DNA of 64,000 nt from Macrococcus hajekii (GCF_004359505.1 NZ_SCWE01000001.1:682001-746000); one strand, 5' to 3'; positions 1 to 10,194 are shown, counted from the first letter of the stretch. Made by a program: numbers and translations. Notes: a model not told the origin generated them from the sequence alone.

Positions 1-661
1 TTGAATCAAAGTTAATCTTCGCATCAAGTGCAAGAACATCACCAGAACCCGTTGTAACAAGTGGGTTGATTTCAATGATAGACGCATCTTTCTGAATGAA
101 AACATCATAGAGACCCATCATGATTTTAACTGCTTTATTGACAGATTCTTTCGGAATATTGATATTGAACGCAAGTCGACGAGCCTGATATGGCATTAAA
201 CCGGTTACAGGATCGATCACTTCTTTGAAGATTTTTTCAGGATTAGATTCTGCTACTTCTTCAATTTCAGTACCGCCTTCTTCAGAACCCATTAAGACAA
301 CTGAATCAGTTGCACGGTCTAATACGAATCCTAAATAATATTCTTTCTGGATATCGCAGCCTTCTTCGACAAGTAAACGTTTGACTTCTTTCCCTTCAGG
401 ACCCGTCTGGTGAGTAACCAGAATTTTACCTAAAAGTTCTTCAGCATAACCTTTTACTTCGTCCAGATTTTTAGCAATTTTAACACCGCCGGCTTTACCA
501 CGTCCTCCCGCATGAATCTGCGCTTTGACGACGTATACGCCTTCTTTTAGACCCTTTGCTACTTCTACAGCTTCCTCAGGTGTATAAGCAACTGAACCGT
601 TTGGTACAGCTACACCCATTGAGCGAAAAATTTCTTTCCCTTGATACTCATGGATATTCAT
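1..661 (-). CDS. sucC: Succinyl-CoA synthetase (ADP-forming) beta subunit, 3' end cut by window edge
   Basis: TCA-cycle enzyme subunit that, with SucD, makes succinate and ATP from succinyl-CoA in the cytoplasm. About 220 N-terminal residues are present. The protein starts [12 protein letters not shown] and carries the ATP-grasp fold features typical of Suc[17 protein letters not shown] near residue 45, LLVEEG near 97 and IIEINPL near 200. The ATG at 661-659 follows a GGAGG and has a strong promoter upstream. The rest of the gene, and presumably sucD, lie outside the window on the left. The frame is intact and the identification is secure. Confidence 0.95.
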   Translation of the reverse strand, partial: MNIHEYQGKEIFRSMGVAVPNGSVAYTPEEAVEVAKGLKEGVYVVKAQIHAGGRGKAGGVKIAKNLDEVKGYAEELLGKILVTHQTGPEGKEVKRLLVEEGCDIQKEYYLGFVLDRATDSVVLMGSEEGGTEIEEVAESNPEKIFKEVIDPVTGLMPYQARRLAFNINIPKESVNKAVKIMMGLYDVFIQKDASIIEINPLVTTGSGDVLALDAKINFDS

Positions 662-705
662 TTTCCATCCTCCTAAATTACGGGTTAAATTCTGCTTACG
701 CTTCA

Positions 706-734
706 ATTATAGAAAATGTAAGCGCTATTGTAAA
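706..734 (-). promoter_or_regulatory. sucC promoter with overlapping CcpA (cre)-like site
   Basis: On the minus strand TTTACA (729-734) and TATAAT (706-711) are separated by 17 bases, a near-consensus SigA promoter 45 bases upstream of the sucC start. Between and over these boxes lies TGTAAGCGCTATTG (717-730, read on the plus strand), which matches 12 of 14 positions of the cre consensus TGWAANCGNTNWCA. TCA-cycle genes are carbon-catabolite repressed in related bacteria, so CcpA repression is a reasonable inference. Confidence 0.6.
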
Positions 735-743
735 CGGATTTTC

Positions 744-1499
744 TTACACATCCTTGACAATCGTCTTAATCGGTTCAAAAGTACGCCTGTGAATAGGGGT
801 TACACCATACTGACTGAGCCCTTCCAGATGTTTTTTCGTGCCGTATCCAGCATTGTGCTTAAAATCATAGCCTGGATATTTCACATCATAATCTGCCATC
901 AATCTGTCTCTATATTCTTTTGCAATAATGCTCGCTGCACCGATAGATACGCTGCGCATATCCCCTTTAATAATCGATTCTTCAATAAGCCCGGTATTCA
1001 GCTGCATCGCATCTATCAGCAGAACTGTAGGCTTTATTTTCAGACCTTGAACTGCACGAGTCATCGCCAGTTTTGAGGCTTCATATATATTGATGTTATC
1101 GATTTCTTCAACTGAAGCCATACCGATTGCATAATCACTCACTCGTGCAATCAGATCTTGTTCAAGCTGCTGACGTTTTTTCGCTGACAGTTTTTTTGAG
1201 TCTGTCAAGCCAGGATAGTAATGTCCCTCATCCAATATAACGGCACAGGCTACAACAGGTCCTGCGAGCGGACCACGACCTACTTCGTCAATACCACAGA
1301 TCACTTCACCAGGATAACGTGCTTCAAATTCTGATGCGGCTATATAGTTCTCAAGTAAACCTGCTTCATTTTCAATTTGTTTTAACCGAGCAGCGATTAA
1401 TTTTTGTGCGCCGACCCGTTTGTCTTCACCGAACAGTTCTGTTATTTGCTGTGCGTCTGAGTGACTCTGGAGTACAATTTTAAGCTCATTCAGCTTCAT
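744..1499 (-). CDS. rnhB: Ribonuclease HII
   Basis: Endonuclease that cleaves RNA in RNA:DNA hybrids and removes misincorporated ribonucleotides. At 251 residues it is the usual length for Firmicute RNase HII. The family signature [19 protein letters not shown] lies near residue 70 and provides the Asp-Glu pair of the active site; further acidic residues occur in [12 protein letters not shown] and LLIDAM. The N-terminal ~65 residues form the extra domain typical of Bacillota RnhB. The start overlaps the end of rbgA by 14 bases, so the two are translationally linked; sucC follows 82 bases downstream from its own promoter. Confidence 0.95.
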   Translation of the reverse strand: MKLNELKIVLQSHSDAQQITELFGEDKRVGAQKLIAARLKQIENEAGLLENYIAASEFEARYPGEVICGIDEVGRGPLAGPVVACAVILDEGHYYPGLTDSKKLSAKKRQQLEQDLIARVSDYAIGMASVEEIDNINIYEASKLAMTRAVQGLKIKPTVLLIDAMQLNTGLIEESIIKGDMRSVSIGAASIIAKEYRDRLMADYDVKYPGYDFKHNAGYGTKKHLEGLSQYGVTPIHRRTFEPIKTIVKDV

Positions 1500-2358
1500 C
1501 TGCTGCTAATTCCTCAACTCTATCAAATGTGTAACGGCCAATTTTTGCATTTCTGATATCACGCACGACCAGTTCAATCACAGATTCATAGTCAATTTCG
1601 TTGCCCTTATTTTTCATACCGCGGCTTAAGCCGATCTGATCAAAAATCGTTAAGTACGGATCATCTGCTTCAATCTGGATATTGTAGTGTTTATTCAATG
1701 TGTTGATATCATGCTGCTGCAGGTATTCAAGTCCATAAATAGCGACTTCATCCAAATGAACAATCGTATCTTTAATAGCACCTGTCAGACTCAGTTTTTT
1801 ACCGACGATCTGATCCTCAAATTTCGGCCACAGAATACCTGGCGTATCCAGCAGTTCCAGTGTCTTACCTACTTTAATCCACTGCTGTTTCTTAGTTAAG
1901 CCAGGTGTATTACCCGTCTTCGCAATTGTTTTCTTCGCAAGTCTGTTGATTAACGTTGATTTCCCTACATTCGGAATACCGACAATCATAGCCCTGATAG
2001 CTCTTGGTCTTAAGCCTTTTGCGGCCAGTCGTTCAAACTTCTCTTTTGTTACTTCCTCAGCTGCTTTGACAACCATATTTAAATTTTTACCGTTTTTTGA
2101 GTCAATCATAACGGGATAGGCACCCGTTTGCTCAATATGCTGCATCCACTTCTTCGTCTCTCGCGGATCGGCCATATCCATCTTGTTGAGCAGGACAACA
2201 CGTGGTTTATCCTTAATGATGTCGCTGATCATCGGATTACTGGATGAATAAGGAATACGTGCATCGAGCAGTTCGAATACACAATCTACCATCTTGAGTT
2301 GTTCTGTTACTTCCCGTCTTGCTTTGGCCATGTGACCTGGAAACCATTGTATCGTCAT
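1486..2358 (-). CDS. rbgA: Ribosome biogenesis GTPase RbgA (YlqF)
   Basis: Circularly permuted GTPase needed for late assembly of the 50S subunit. The G motifs occur in permuted order: NKMD (G4) near residue 58, GIPNVGKST (G1) near 127, and DTPG (G3) near 171. The N-terminal [12 protein letters not shown] is characteristic of the YlqF family. Length 290 residues is normal. It is the first gene of the rbgA-rnhB pair and is transcribed divergently from the glycosyltransferase cluster. In S. aureus-like genomes rplS lies directly upstream; here 6.5 kb of glycosylation genes separate them. Confidence 0.95.
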   Translation of the reverse strand: MTIQWFPGHMAKARREVTEQLKMVDCVFELLDARIPYSSSNPMISDIIKDKPRVVLLNKMDMADPRETKKWMQHIEQTGAYPVMIDSKNGKNLNMVVKAAEEVTKEKFERLAAKGLRPRAIRAMIVGIPNVGKSTLINRLAKKTIAKTGNTPGLTKKQQWIKVGKTLELLDTPGILWPKFEDQIVGKKLSLTGAIKDTIVHLDEVAIYGLEYLQQHDINTLNKHYNIQIEADDPYLTIFDQIGLSRGMKNKGNEIDYESVIELVVRDIRNAKIGRYTFDRVEELAADEAE

Positions 2359-2443
2359 TAAAATTACCTTCTTTCATAATACTTTTGTCATTTCATGTTA
2401 TGATAATGTTTGATATTAAACACTAGTTTTTAAAGGAGTCAGT

Positions 2444-3379
2444 ATGAAATTATCACTAATCATCCCCATATATAATGAAGAAAAAAATATAAATCGTCTT
2501 CATCATTCTATCACACAAATCATGGTGAATAACCACTATGATTATGAACTTATCCTTGTAAACGATGGTTCCGCTGATCGATCCATCCATATGATTGAAG
2601 CACTGAGCAAGAAAGACGAGCATGTCAAGTATGTCTCATTCTCCCGTAATTTCGGTAAAGAATCTGCTATGCTTGCCGGCCTGCGCTCTGCAGCAGGAGA
2701 TGCTGCTATCATTCTAGATGCAGACCTACAGCACCCTCCTGAACTTATTCCGCAGTTTGTTGATGCATATTATGAAGGCTATGATCAGGTTGTTGCGCGT
2801 CGTGACCGCGATGGTGAAAACATCATCAGAAAAATCCCGAGTCAGCTTTTCTACAAACTCATCAACCGGACTGTCGATGTTGAACTGGTGGACGGTGAAG
2901 GTGATTTCAGATTGATATCACGAGTTGTTATCGATGCCATTCTATCACTTGATGAATATAACCGTTTTTCAAAAGGAATTTTCGACTGGGTCGGATACAG
3001 TAAAAAAACCATTCCTTTTAAAAATGTTAAACGAGAAGAAGGTCAGTCTTCCTTCTCTTTCTTCTCACTTCTTGATTATGCCATTGACGGGATATTAAGC
3101 TATAACAATAAACCATTACGTGTCTGCTTTTATTTCGGGGCTATCACGCTTACCATCTGCCTGCTCTATATATTGACGACACTAATCAAAATTATTTATC
3201 AGGGGATTGATGAACCGGGTTACTTTACCATCATCTCTTCAATTCTGTTTCTCGGAGGCGTTCAGCTGTTCAGTCTCGGCGTCATTGGTGAATATATCGG
3301 CCGCATTTACTATGAAAGTAAGAAACGTCCTCACTTTATCGTAGAGAAGACGAATGTGGAGAAACTGAAGAATGACTAA
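2444..3379 (+). CDS. csbB: Polyprenyl-phosphate glycosyltransferase, GT2 family (CsbB/GtrB-like)
   Basis: Membrane-anchored GT2 enzyme of 311 residues that in this family moves a sugar from a nucleotide donor onto undecaprenyl phosphate on the inner membrane face. The GT-A domain starts LSLIIPIYNEEKNI and contains the nucleotide/metal motif ILDADLQHPPE near residue 91; two C-terminal transmembrane segments (about 225-250 and 258-282) follow, as in DPM1/GtrB-type proteins. Its stop overlaps the GtrA gene by 8 bases. CsbB, GtcA and YfhO form the three-part lipoteichoic-acid GlcNAc modification system in Bacillus and S. aureus; the symbol is given by that analogy, and the actual sugar cannot be read from the sequence. 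Confidence 0.8.
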   Translation: MKLSLIIPIYNEEKNINRLHHSITQIMVNNHYDYELILVNDGSADRSIHMIEALSKKDEHVKYVSFSRNFGKESAMLAGLRSAAGDAAIILDADLQHPPELIPQFVDAYYEGYDQVVARRDRDGENIIRKIPSQLFYKLINRTVDVELVDGEGDFRLISRVVIDAILSLDEYNRFSKGIFDWVGYSKKTIPFKNVKREEGQSSFSFFSLLDYAIDGILSYNNKPLRVCFYFGAITLTICLLYILTTLIKIIYQGIDEPGYFTIISSILFLGGVQLFSLGVIGEYIGRIYYESKKRPHFIVEKTNVEKLKND

Positions 3380-3755
3380 ATTATTCAGCTCTGCCTTCAT
3401 TCGTTTTATCATCGTCGGTGTTATCAATACAGTCAATTATTACATCATGTATTTGCTGTTACTTAATATAGCGCCTTATATGGTCAGTCATGTATCAGCA
3501 TTTCTCTGGTCCTTTATTTGCTCATATTATTTAAACTGTTATTTTGTCTATCATGTTAAACCTAAGATTTCTACATTTCTGAAGTTTCCGTTGACACAAA
3601 TCATCAATATGGGACTGCAGACTGTCCTACTGATGTTATTCGTTAAAATGAGACTGGATGAAAGACTCGCGCCTTTTCCAGCTTTAATCATCACTGTTCC
3701 TGTCACTTATCTGATTGCAAAATATATTTTTGTTGAGGGTGAATATGAAAAATAA
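3372..3755 (+). CDS. gtcA: GtrA/GtcA family membrane protein, probable lipid-linked sugar flippase
   Basis: Small polytopic protein of 127 residues with four predicted membrane helices. The GtrA hallmark is visible: FIRFIIVGVINTVNYY at the N-terminus and a Tyr-X-X-Asn-like pattern (SYYLNCYFV) in the middle. Family members are thought to flip polyprenyl-phosphate sugars across the membrane so that an extracellular-facing transferase can use them. It overlaps the GT2 gene upstream, and the next gene starts 11 bases before its stop, so the cluster is translationally coupled. The specific substrate is unknown. Confidence 0.8.
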   Translation: MTKLFSSAFIRFIIVGVINTVNYYIMYLLLLNIAPYMVSHVSAFLWSFICSYYLNCYFVYHVKPKISTFLKFPLTQIINMGLQTVLLMLFVKMRLDERLAPFPALIITVPVTYLIAKYIFVEGEYEK

Positions 3756-6330
3756 AAAGACATTCTTATATCCGCTTATTTTTTTACTGCTCGCTGTCAT
3801 CGGCCATAGCTTTTATATTTATCGTTTCTTTAAAGACGGTACCATTTTTACCGGTCCGAATGATGGTCTGGAACAGATGCTGCCATTCCAGCTGTTCCTA
3901 TATGACAAATGGTCTCATGGTCAGTTTTTCTATGATATGAATTTCGGACTGGGTGGAGATTATTATACAGATCTCGCCTATTATTATTCTACTTCCGTCG
4001 TATTCTATGTGAATATGGTGGTTATATGGTGGCTTGATCTGCTGTTTCATTTCAAGACCGACAGCATCCAGTTCTGGGCTGTTAATGCGTTTTATGTTTC
4101 TGTCGTAAAATCAGCTGTAGCGATGTATTTCACTTATCTGTATCTGCGTTATTTAAAAGTCAGCAGGATGCCTGCAATGTTAGGGGCTTTCTTATTTTTA
4201 ACATCTGCTATTTACTTCAGGTTTACATTGTACTGGTCATTTTTCTCAGATGTTTTTATTTTCCTTCCATTATTACTGCTTGGCATCGAGAAATATATAC
4301 AGGATAAAAAGAAAATATGGTTTATCGCTGCTGTCACATTGTCACTGATTAATAATTTTTACTTCGCCTATTATCAGATGTTGTTCGGTGTGATTTACTT
4401 TGTACTGCGTATGGCCTTCCGTTCTGAAGATGACCGTGCGACCCGCAAAGATCAGTGGATTGCCTTTTTGACCATGACTTTACTCGGTACAGGAATGTCA
4501 CTGTTCAGTTTCTTTTACGGCGTTAAAGGGTTCCTGCAGAACGACCGGGCACCGTATGAAGATGGGATGAAACTTTTTAATAACTTTGATCAGCACGCCA
4601 ATATTTTCTATGATAATTATCTGATTATCGTACTCTACATTACGTTACAGGCACTGTTTACATTTAAGTTTTATCGTCATTATTTTTACCGTTTCTTTGC
4701 CCTGATGACCATTGCATTACTTTATTTAAGTTTTATGCCGTTCATCGATTCAGTATTCAACGGCTTTTCAGCACCGCAGAAACGCTGGCACTATTTACTG
4801 ACTTTTTTTTCAAGTGGTCTGATTGCCATGTATATCGCCAAGTTCCGTCAGATTTCGGTGCAGAACTATCTTTATTCTCTCATCCCTGGTTTTATTATCA
4901 TCATTCTTTCTTACATCTATATCGATAAGAAAGTCGAATGGGTATGGTATCTACCTGTAATCGCAGGGATCGGTCTTATTGTACTGCTCACTAGAAATAA
5001 AACATTTAATCATTATTTCTACTATGCACAAATAGCTGTGATTATGCTGTTCAACTGGCATGTCGTTAAAGAACACAATCTTTATGACAACTATAATCCA
5101 GGCATCGATGACCGTGCGAAGATGTCCTATATTGAATCCAGCACTTATAATTCTCAAGTTCAACAGCAGATTATTGATAATCTGAAAAAGAAACTGAAAC
5201 CAGGTGAAAGAATTGACTGGCGTGTACTCGAACAGGATAATACACCCCTTTATCAGAACTTCCCAGGTGTCAGCCTGTATTCAAGTATATTTGATGGTTC
5301 ACTTATCGATTTTTATTACAATGCTCTCATGATTAATTTAAAAGAGGAATCTATCAGCCGATACTCGACCTTTCAATCACGTAGTAATCTTGAATCATTA
5401 TTTAATGTACGGTATCTGGTCAGAAAAGATTATCAGACCGATATCCCACTGAACTTTAAGTTAATTGACTCTAAAGAGAAGTATCGTATATACGAAAACA
5501 CAGCTCCTCTTCCCGTCGCAAAAGTGACAGATACATACTACAATGAGAGCGATTTAAAAAATCCTCTCGAGCGAGAGCGGGCCATGATTAACGGTATGGT
5601 TACTGATGGCAGAGAAACGAATACTTCTCTTCCTGCAGTGAAGAATTTATTACCTGACAGTTCGATCACCACTTCAGGTGCCCAGTGGACTGAATATAAT
5701 AAAACACTTGAAGTCAATCCTCCAAGTGGTGGTATTGTCATTGATCTACCTAAAGAGGCGCTTAATCAGTATGATGATTTTTATGTTGAACTCTATGCCG
5801 AATTGATTTCAGCTGAGAGTAACATTCAAATCAACGTAAATGGCTATGCCAACAACCGACTGTTTAAATCAAGTAAATATAGAACGCATCAGGATCATCT
5901 GCTGTATAGAGTCGCTAAGCCGGCGAACGGTAAAATACTGATCGGTCTTACAAAAGGAACTTATCACTTTACCGTAAAAGGGATATACGGTGAAAACTAT
6001 CAGACTTTAACAGAGGCACCACGCAATAATGATATTAAATTTACGGCTGATGGTAATAAGATGAAAGTTGAACTGCACAATCAGAAGGCTGGTCATTTAG
6101 TAACGCCCATCATCTATCGTGATGGTTTAACCGCTCAAGTAGACGGTCAGCCGGTAGCTGTTGAACGCGGCAACTATTTAAAAGCTGCTGTGAAAGTGCC
6201 GGCAGGTGCTGAAGCTGTAACCTTCAAGTATGTGCCCCCTTATTTCTACCTTGTCACCAGCCTATCCATCTTGTCATTGCTGCTCACTATTATTTATTTA
6301 AAACCTGTGAAAAGGAAGCGTAAAAAATGA
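3745..6330 (+). CDS. yfhO: YfhO-family membrane glycosyltransferase, first copy
   Basis: Large membrane protein of 861 residues with about a dozen hydrophobic segments in the first ~450 residues and an extracellular C-terminal domain, closing with a final membrane helix and the basic tail KPVKRKRKK. This is the architecture of YfhO proteins, GT-C-type enzymes that transfer a sugar from a polyprenyl-phosphate carrier to lipoteichoic acid outside the cell. I start at ATG 3745 (MKNKKTFLYP) because GAGGGTG lies just upstream; an upstream in-frame codon at 3715 lacks such a site and would sit deeper inside gtcA. The acidic residue early in the first loop (GPNDGLEQMLPF) is in the position of the GT-C catalytic Asp/Glu, by inference. 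Confidence 0.8.
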   Translation: MKNKKTFLYPLIFLLLAVIGHSFYIYRFFKDGTIFTGPNDGLEQMLPFQLFLYDKWSHGQFFYDMNFGLGGDYYTDLAYYYSTSVVFYVNMVVIWWLDLLFHFKTDSIQFWAVNAFYVSVVKSAVAMYFTYLYLRYLKVSRMPAMLGAFLFLTSAIYFRFTLYWSFFSDVFIFLPLLLLGIEKYIQDKKKIWFIAAVTLSLINNFYFAYYQMLFGVIYFVLRMAFRSEDDRATRKDQWIAFLTMTLLGTGMSLFSFFYGVKGFLQNDRAPYEDGMKLFNNFDQHANIFYDNYLIIVLYITLQALFTFKFYRHYFYRFFALMTIALLYLSFMPFIDSVFNGFSAPQKRWHYLLTFFSSGLIAMYIAKFRQISVQNYLYSLIPGFIIIILSYIYIDKKVEWVWYLPVIAGIGLIVLLTRNKTFNHYFYYAQIAVIMLFNWHVVKEHNLYDNYNPGIDDRAKMSYIESSTYNSQVQQQIIDNLKKKLKPGERIDWRVLEQDNTPLYQNFPGVSLYSSIFDGSLIDFYYNALMINLKEESISRYSTFQSRSNLESLFNVRYLVRKDYQTDIPLNFKLIDSKEKYRIYENTAPLPVAKVTDTYYNESDLKNPLERERAMINGMVTDGRETNTSLPAVKNLLPDSSITTSGAQWTEYNKTLEVNPPSGGIVIDLPKEALNQYDDFYVELYAELISAESNIQINVNGYANNRLFKSSKYRTHQDHLLYRVAKPANGKILIGLTKGTYHFTVKGIYGENYQTLTEAPRNNDIKFTADGNKMKVELHNQKAGHLVTPIIYRDGLTAQVDGQPVAVERGNYLKAAVKVPAGAEAVTFKYVPPYFYLVTSLSILSLLLTIIYLKPVKRKRKK

Positions 6331-8933
6331 AGATAAAAACATGGGCAACTGTACTTCTGCTGTCCCTAGCTGCTCATAGTGTCGTTATCTATCGATTTAT
6401 GACTGAAGGCATTCTTTTTTCTGGTAAAGGGGATAGCATCGCACAGATGATTCCCTTCCAGCTCTATTTATATGAACAATTTTCAAAGTTCAATTTTTTC
6501 TATGATATGGGATTCGGTATCGGGGGTGACTTTTTCAGAAGTCTGGCCTATTATTATTCGACCTCTCCAATTGCTTATCTTAATTTCGGAGTCATTTATA
6601 TACTTGATCTGTTTCTGCCTCTGAACACAGGCAGTCCGGACTTCTGGTTTGTCAACCAGTTTATGGTGTCCTTTTTTAAGCTTGCTGCTATTATTTACAT
6701 CACCTATCGTCTGTTCAGACTACTGGGTATTAATCGTTATGCAAGTATGGCCAGTGCTTTTCTTTATGGTTATTCAACGGTCTATTTCTTTTTCACATTT
6801 ACGTGGAGTTTTTTCAGTGATGTCATGTTCTATTTACCGTTGACGATATACGGCATGGAACGCTTCTTTTCAGAGCGCAAGATCGGAATCTTTATCGTCG
6901 GGATCGCACTGACACTTCATTCCAATTTCTATTTCAGCTATTATCAGTTTATTTTTGTACTGTTCTACTTTAGTTATCGCACCCTTTATCACAAAAAAAG
7001 CGATGTCGTACGCTGGCAGACAAAAGTCGCTGTTATCATTATTGCATCTTTCATCGGACTGGCTATTAGTGCAGTCGGTTTCTCTACTGGCGTCACAAGT
7101 TATTTACTCAATGACCGTACGTTGCCGCCGATTAAATTAAAACCATTTATAGACTTTATTATTCACTACAATTTATTTTATGATGGCTACTATGCTGTCA
7201 TTCCGTTTTTGACGGTTATGGCACTCTCGACTTTCAGACTTTATCGCAATTATACATTCAGACTTTTTGCAGTTATCACATGGCTCTTTATGGCGGGATC
7301 ACTATCACCGTTATTTGATAGTTTCTTCAATGGCTTCTCCATTGATCAGAGAAGATGGGTCTATATGCTCGTCTTTTCATCTGCCGGTGTAATCGCCGTC
7401 TATCTTCAGCATCTGAAGTCTTTGACACTTAAAGAAGTCACAGTGTCACTCATTCCTGTGACGATTATCTACAGTCTTTCGATTATAGGTGCCGGCAAAT
7501 CACTCGTCTGGCTCCTGTTCATCCCTGTTATCGTCATAATCATCATGCTGTATATTCAGCGCGGTAATAAGTCAGCCTACCAGTGCTTAATACTCACCAT
7601 CATCGTGATGAATCTGTTCTTTGTCTACGATTACATGCGCGAGCAGATCGATACACTGCACCCATTTGAGGAACGTAACTTATCATTTGTTCAATCTGAT
7701 AAATATAATAGTGAAGTACAGCGCTCTATTATCAGCAAAATTAAAGCTGAAAACCCTGCGTCTCGTATCGACTGGCAGACTTCTGCCACGCATAATACCC
7801 CCCTGTATCAGCACTTCAATGGGATCAAATTGTATTCAAGTATTTTCGACAAGGATATCTATCAGTTCTATGATAAGGAATTGAACGTCACAATGGATAC
7901 TGACAGTAACAGTATTTACTACCGGCTCGGGGAACGTGCCAATCTATACAGTCTTTTCAACGTGGACCATTCCATTCGAACGGGCAACCCTGCGACACTG
8001 CCTTACGGCTTTGAACTGACGGATACTCGTCATGGCAGGGATAAGGACTATGAAATTTACCGTAATACTTATCAGCTCCCTAATGTACGTGTTACTGATA
8101 ACATTTATAACGTCAACGAGCTGAATACACCACTCGACCGTGAACATGCGATGCTGACGGGTGTTGTCTTAAATCAACCGTCTAATTCACGAATAGAGCC
8201 TGCTCGTAATTTATTGAATCAGACTGAAATGAGACTCAACAATGCAACTTACGAAGGTGAGACGCTAGTAGTATCAAAAGAACAAGGTGGACTTGTATTG
8301 AAGCTACCTGACAATATTTCTGATCAATACAAAGACCTATATGTTGATCTAAGTATCGAACTTAAAACACCGAGTCGTTATCATTATGTCTGGATTAATG
8401 AAATTTATCAGTCACGGAAACCGCTCGACGATGATTACAGACGCTTCAATCCACGTATTACAATGCGCATTAAAGCTGATAAACTTATTCAACTGAAATT
8501 AATGACCGGGACTTATCATGTTAAAGTCAACGGAATTTACGCCGAAGATTATCAGACATTGAAAAAGGCTGTCAATCAGCCCCGGCATACACTGACTGAA
8601 CAAAGAAATAAACTCACTGCCCATCTAAAACCTCATTCAGCAGGTTATGCTGTTATCCCTGTGCCTTACCTTAACGGTATGGAGGCAACAGTAGACGGTA
8701 AAAAAGCTGAAGTCAAGGAAGGCAACTACTTAATGACAGCTATCAAAGTAAATCAAGATGCAAAGGAAGTCAGTCTCACCTATACACCACCTTATTTCCA
8801 TCTTTACCAGCTGATCAGCATTGTCGGAATCGTTATTGCCATCTGGTATAGCAGTCAGATAAGAAGAAAAAATAAAATATCGGCATTATCCAACGAAAAA
8901 GAAATTAACATCATAGCATCTCCTGCTGAATAA
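6327..8933 (+). CDS. YfhO-family membrane glycosyltransferase, second copy
   Basis: Paralogue of the preceding gene, 868 residues, with the same plan: multispanning N-terminal half, extracellular C-terminal domain and a terminal membrane helix. The two share many short blocks, for example LAYYYSTS, FFSDV, DRTLPP versus DRAPYE, LFNV, YHVKVNGIYAEDYQTL versus YHFTVKGIYGENYQTL, and YTPPYFHL versus YVPPYFYL, but are clearly diverged. It overlaps the first copy by 4 bases (ATGA). Two YfhO proteins behind a single GT2/GtrA pair suggests two acceptors or two linkages served by one lipid-linked sugar; that is inference. Confidence 0.78.
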   Translation: MKIKTWATVLLLSLAAHSVVIYRFMTEGILFSGKGDSIAQMIPFQLYLYEQFSKFNFFYDMGFGIGGDFFRSLAYYYSTSPIAYLNFGVIYILDLFLPLNTGSPDFWFVNQFMVSFFKLAAIIYITYRLFRLLGINRYASMASAFLYGYSTVYFFFTFTWSFFSDVMFYLPLTIYGMERFFSERKIGIFIVGIALTLHSNFYFSYYQFIFVLFYFSYRTLYHKKSDVVRWQTKVAVIIIASFIGLAISAVGFSTGVTSYLLNDRTLPPIKLKPFIDFIIHYNLFYDGYYAVIPFLTVMALSTFRLYRNYTFRLFAVITWLFMAGSLSPLFDSFFNGFSIDQRRWVYMLVFSSAGVIAVYLQHLKSLTLKEVTVSLIPVTIIYSLSIIGAGKSLVWLLFIPVIVIIIMLYIQRGNKSAYQCLILTIIVMNLFFVYDYMREQIDTLHPFEERNLSFVQSDKYNSEVQRSIISKIKAENPASRIDWQTSATHNTPLYQHFNGIKLYSSIFDKDIYQFYDKELNVTMDTDSNSIYYRLGERANLYSLFNVDHSIRTGNPATLPYGFELTDTRHGRDKDYEIYRNTYQLPNVRVTDNIYNVNELNTPLDREHAMLTGVVLNQPSNSRIEPARNLLNQTEMRLNNATYEGETLVVSKEQGGLVLKLPDNISDQYKDLYVDLSIELKTPSRYHYVWINEIYQSRKPLDDDYRRFNPRITMRIKADKLIQLKLMTGTYHVKVNGIYAEDYQTLKKAVNQPRHTLTEQRNKLTAHLKPHSAGYAVIPVPYLNGMEATVDGKKAEVKEGNYLMTAIKVNQDAKEVSLTYTPPYFHLYQLISIVGIVIAIWYSSQIRRKNKISALSNEKEINIIASPAE

Positions 8934-8948
8934 AATAGATAAAAAAAT

Positions 8949-8974
8949 AAGCCTCTGACATTTGTCAGAGGCTT
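8949..8974. terminator. Bidirectional terminator between second yfhO and rplS
   Basis: A 12-bp perfect inverted repeat AAGCCTCTGACA / TGTCAGAGGCTT with a 2-base centre, preceded by a run of A and followed by T-rich sequence. It can end both the plus-strand glycosylation cluster and minus-strand rplS. Confidence 0.8.
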
Positions 8975-8981
8975 AAATGTA

Positions 8982-9329
8982 TTAACGAATTTCTTTAATA
9001 CGCGCAGCTTTACCACGTAAGCTACGTAAGTAGTAAAGTTTCGCACGACGTACTTTACCACGACGTAATACTTCGATTTTCTCGATTTTAGGAGTGTGGA
9101 CAGGGAATGTACGCTCAACACCTACACCGTAAGAAATCTTACGAACCGTGAAAGTCTCAGAAATACCGCCACCGCGGCGTTTGATTACCACACCTTCGAA
9201 GACCTGGATACGTTCGCGAGTTCCCTCAACGATACGTACGTGAACTTTTAAAGTATCACCAGGACGGAATGATGGGATGTCAGTACGGAGTTGATCCTTC
9301 GTAATTGCATCGATTAATTTGTTATTCAT
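8982..9329 (-). CDS. rplS: 50S ribosomal protein L19
   Basis: Ribosomal protein at the 30S-50S interface, 115 residues, normal length. Family blocks [29 protein letters not shown] and [18 protein letters not shown] are all present and nearly identical to staphylococcal L19. It is preceded by its own promoter and a ~75-base untranslated leader, and ends at the terminator shared with the second yfhO. trmD lies 139 bases upstream on the same strand, so some read-through from the trmD operon is possible. Confidence 0.97.
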   Translation of the reverse strand: MNNKLIDAITKDQLRTDIPSFRPGDTLKVHVRIVEGTRERIQVFEGVVIKRRGGGISETFTVRKISYGVGVERTFPVHTPKIEKIEVLRRGKVRRAKLYYLRSLRGKAARIKEIR

Positions 9330-9411
9330 TTTATTCTTCTCCTTCTTCCTATGTTCTTAAAAAAGTTCTTTTCAGCGGACCATAGTGATTATGTGTTTTC
9401 ACACTCTTAGA

Positions 9412-9440
9412 ATAGTATCACAATAAGACAGTCCTGACAA
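9412..9440 (-). promoter_or_regulatory. rplS promoter
   Basis: TTGTCA (9435-9440) and TACTAT (9412-9417) with a 17-base spacer, read on the minus strand, inside the trmD-rplS gap. It implies a leader of roughly 75 bases that begins with a small hairpin (GTGTG AAAA CACAT). L19 leaders with autoregulatory structure are known in low-GC Gram-positives, but I cannot confirm one here. Confidence 0.6.
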
Positions 9441-9468
9441 GAAGAAAATCTTGACAGCTTACCTTTTT

Positions 9469-10194
9469 TTATTCTTCATAGCCTAACTTCTTTAAATATC
9501 GAATGTCTGCCTCAGTCAGCGGATATTCATCCAGCAGATCCGGCCGGCGTTCAAATGTGCGGCGCAGACTTTCTTCATGACGCCACTCGGCTATCAGCTT
9601 ATGGTTCCCGCTGAGCAGCACAGCTGGCACTTCCATGCCTTCATAGTTTGCGGGTCGCGTATAGTGCGGGTGTTCCAGCAAACCTGATGAGAATGAATCA
9701 TCTTCATGAGACACTTCATTACCAAGTACTTCCGGCATCAGACGAACAATCGCATCAGTCATGGTCATAGCGGCTAGTTCTCCACCTGTCAATACAAAGT
9801 CACCGATAGAGATTTCATCAGTCACAAGTTCTGTACGTATGCGTTCATCATAACCTTCGTAATGACCACAGATAAAGACGAGATGCTCGGCATGTGCGAG
9901 TTCCTCAGCTTTTGACTGATTAAACGGCTGTCCCTGCGGACACATCAGAATCACACGTGTCTGGGCAGTTATATCAAGTGAGGCCATTGCATTGAAAACG
10001 GGCTCAGGCTTCAGCACCATACCTTGGCCCCCCCCATATGGATAATCATCTACCTGAAGATGCTTATTCTCAGAAAAATCTCTGAAGTTAACCGTATTCA
10101 GCTCAACCAGACCTTTATCCTGAGACCGCTTCATAATGGAATGATTCAATGTCGCAAACATTTCAGGGAAAAGAGTTAAATAATCTATTCTCAA
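9469..10194 (-). CDS. trmD: tRNA (guanine37-N1)-methyltransferase
   Basis: SPOUT-class methyltransferase that makes m1G37 in tRNAs reading CNN codons and so prevents frameshifting. At 241 residues it is the expected size. The knot-region motifs are visible: [12 protein letters not shown] near residue 51, [11 protein letters not shown] near 109 and [13 protein letters not shown] near 129. Its start overlaps the rimM stop by 4 bases, and the rpsP-khpA-rimM-trmD order is the conserved operon. A six-C run (10028-10033) encoding part of the glycine-rich motif is a homopolymer worth checking in the assembly, but the frame is intact. Confidence 0.96.
   Translation of the reverse strand: MRIDYLTLFPEMFATLNHSIMKRSQDKGLVELNTVNFRDFSENKHLQVDDYPYGGGQGMVLKPEPVFNAMASLDITAQTRVILMCPQGQPFNQSKAEELAHAEHLVFICGHYEGYDERIRTELVTDEISIGDFVLTGGELAAMTMTDAIVRLMPEVLGNEVSHEDDSFSSGLLEHPHYTRPANYEGMEVPAVLLSGNHKLIAEWRHEESLRRTFERRPDLLDEYPLTEADIRYLKKLGYEE

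Noticed and set aside
10020-10040. C homopolymer in trmD as a frameshift
   Set aside because: The frame runs through it and encodes the expected glycine-rich motif, so trmD is intact.
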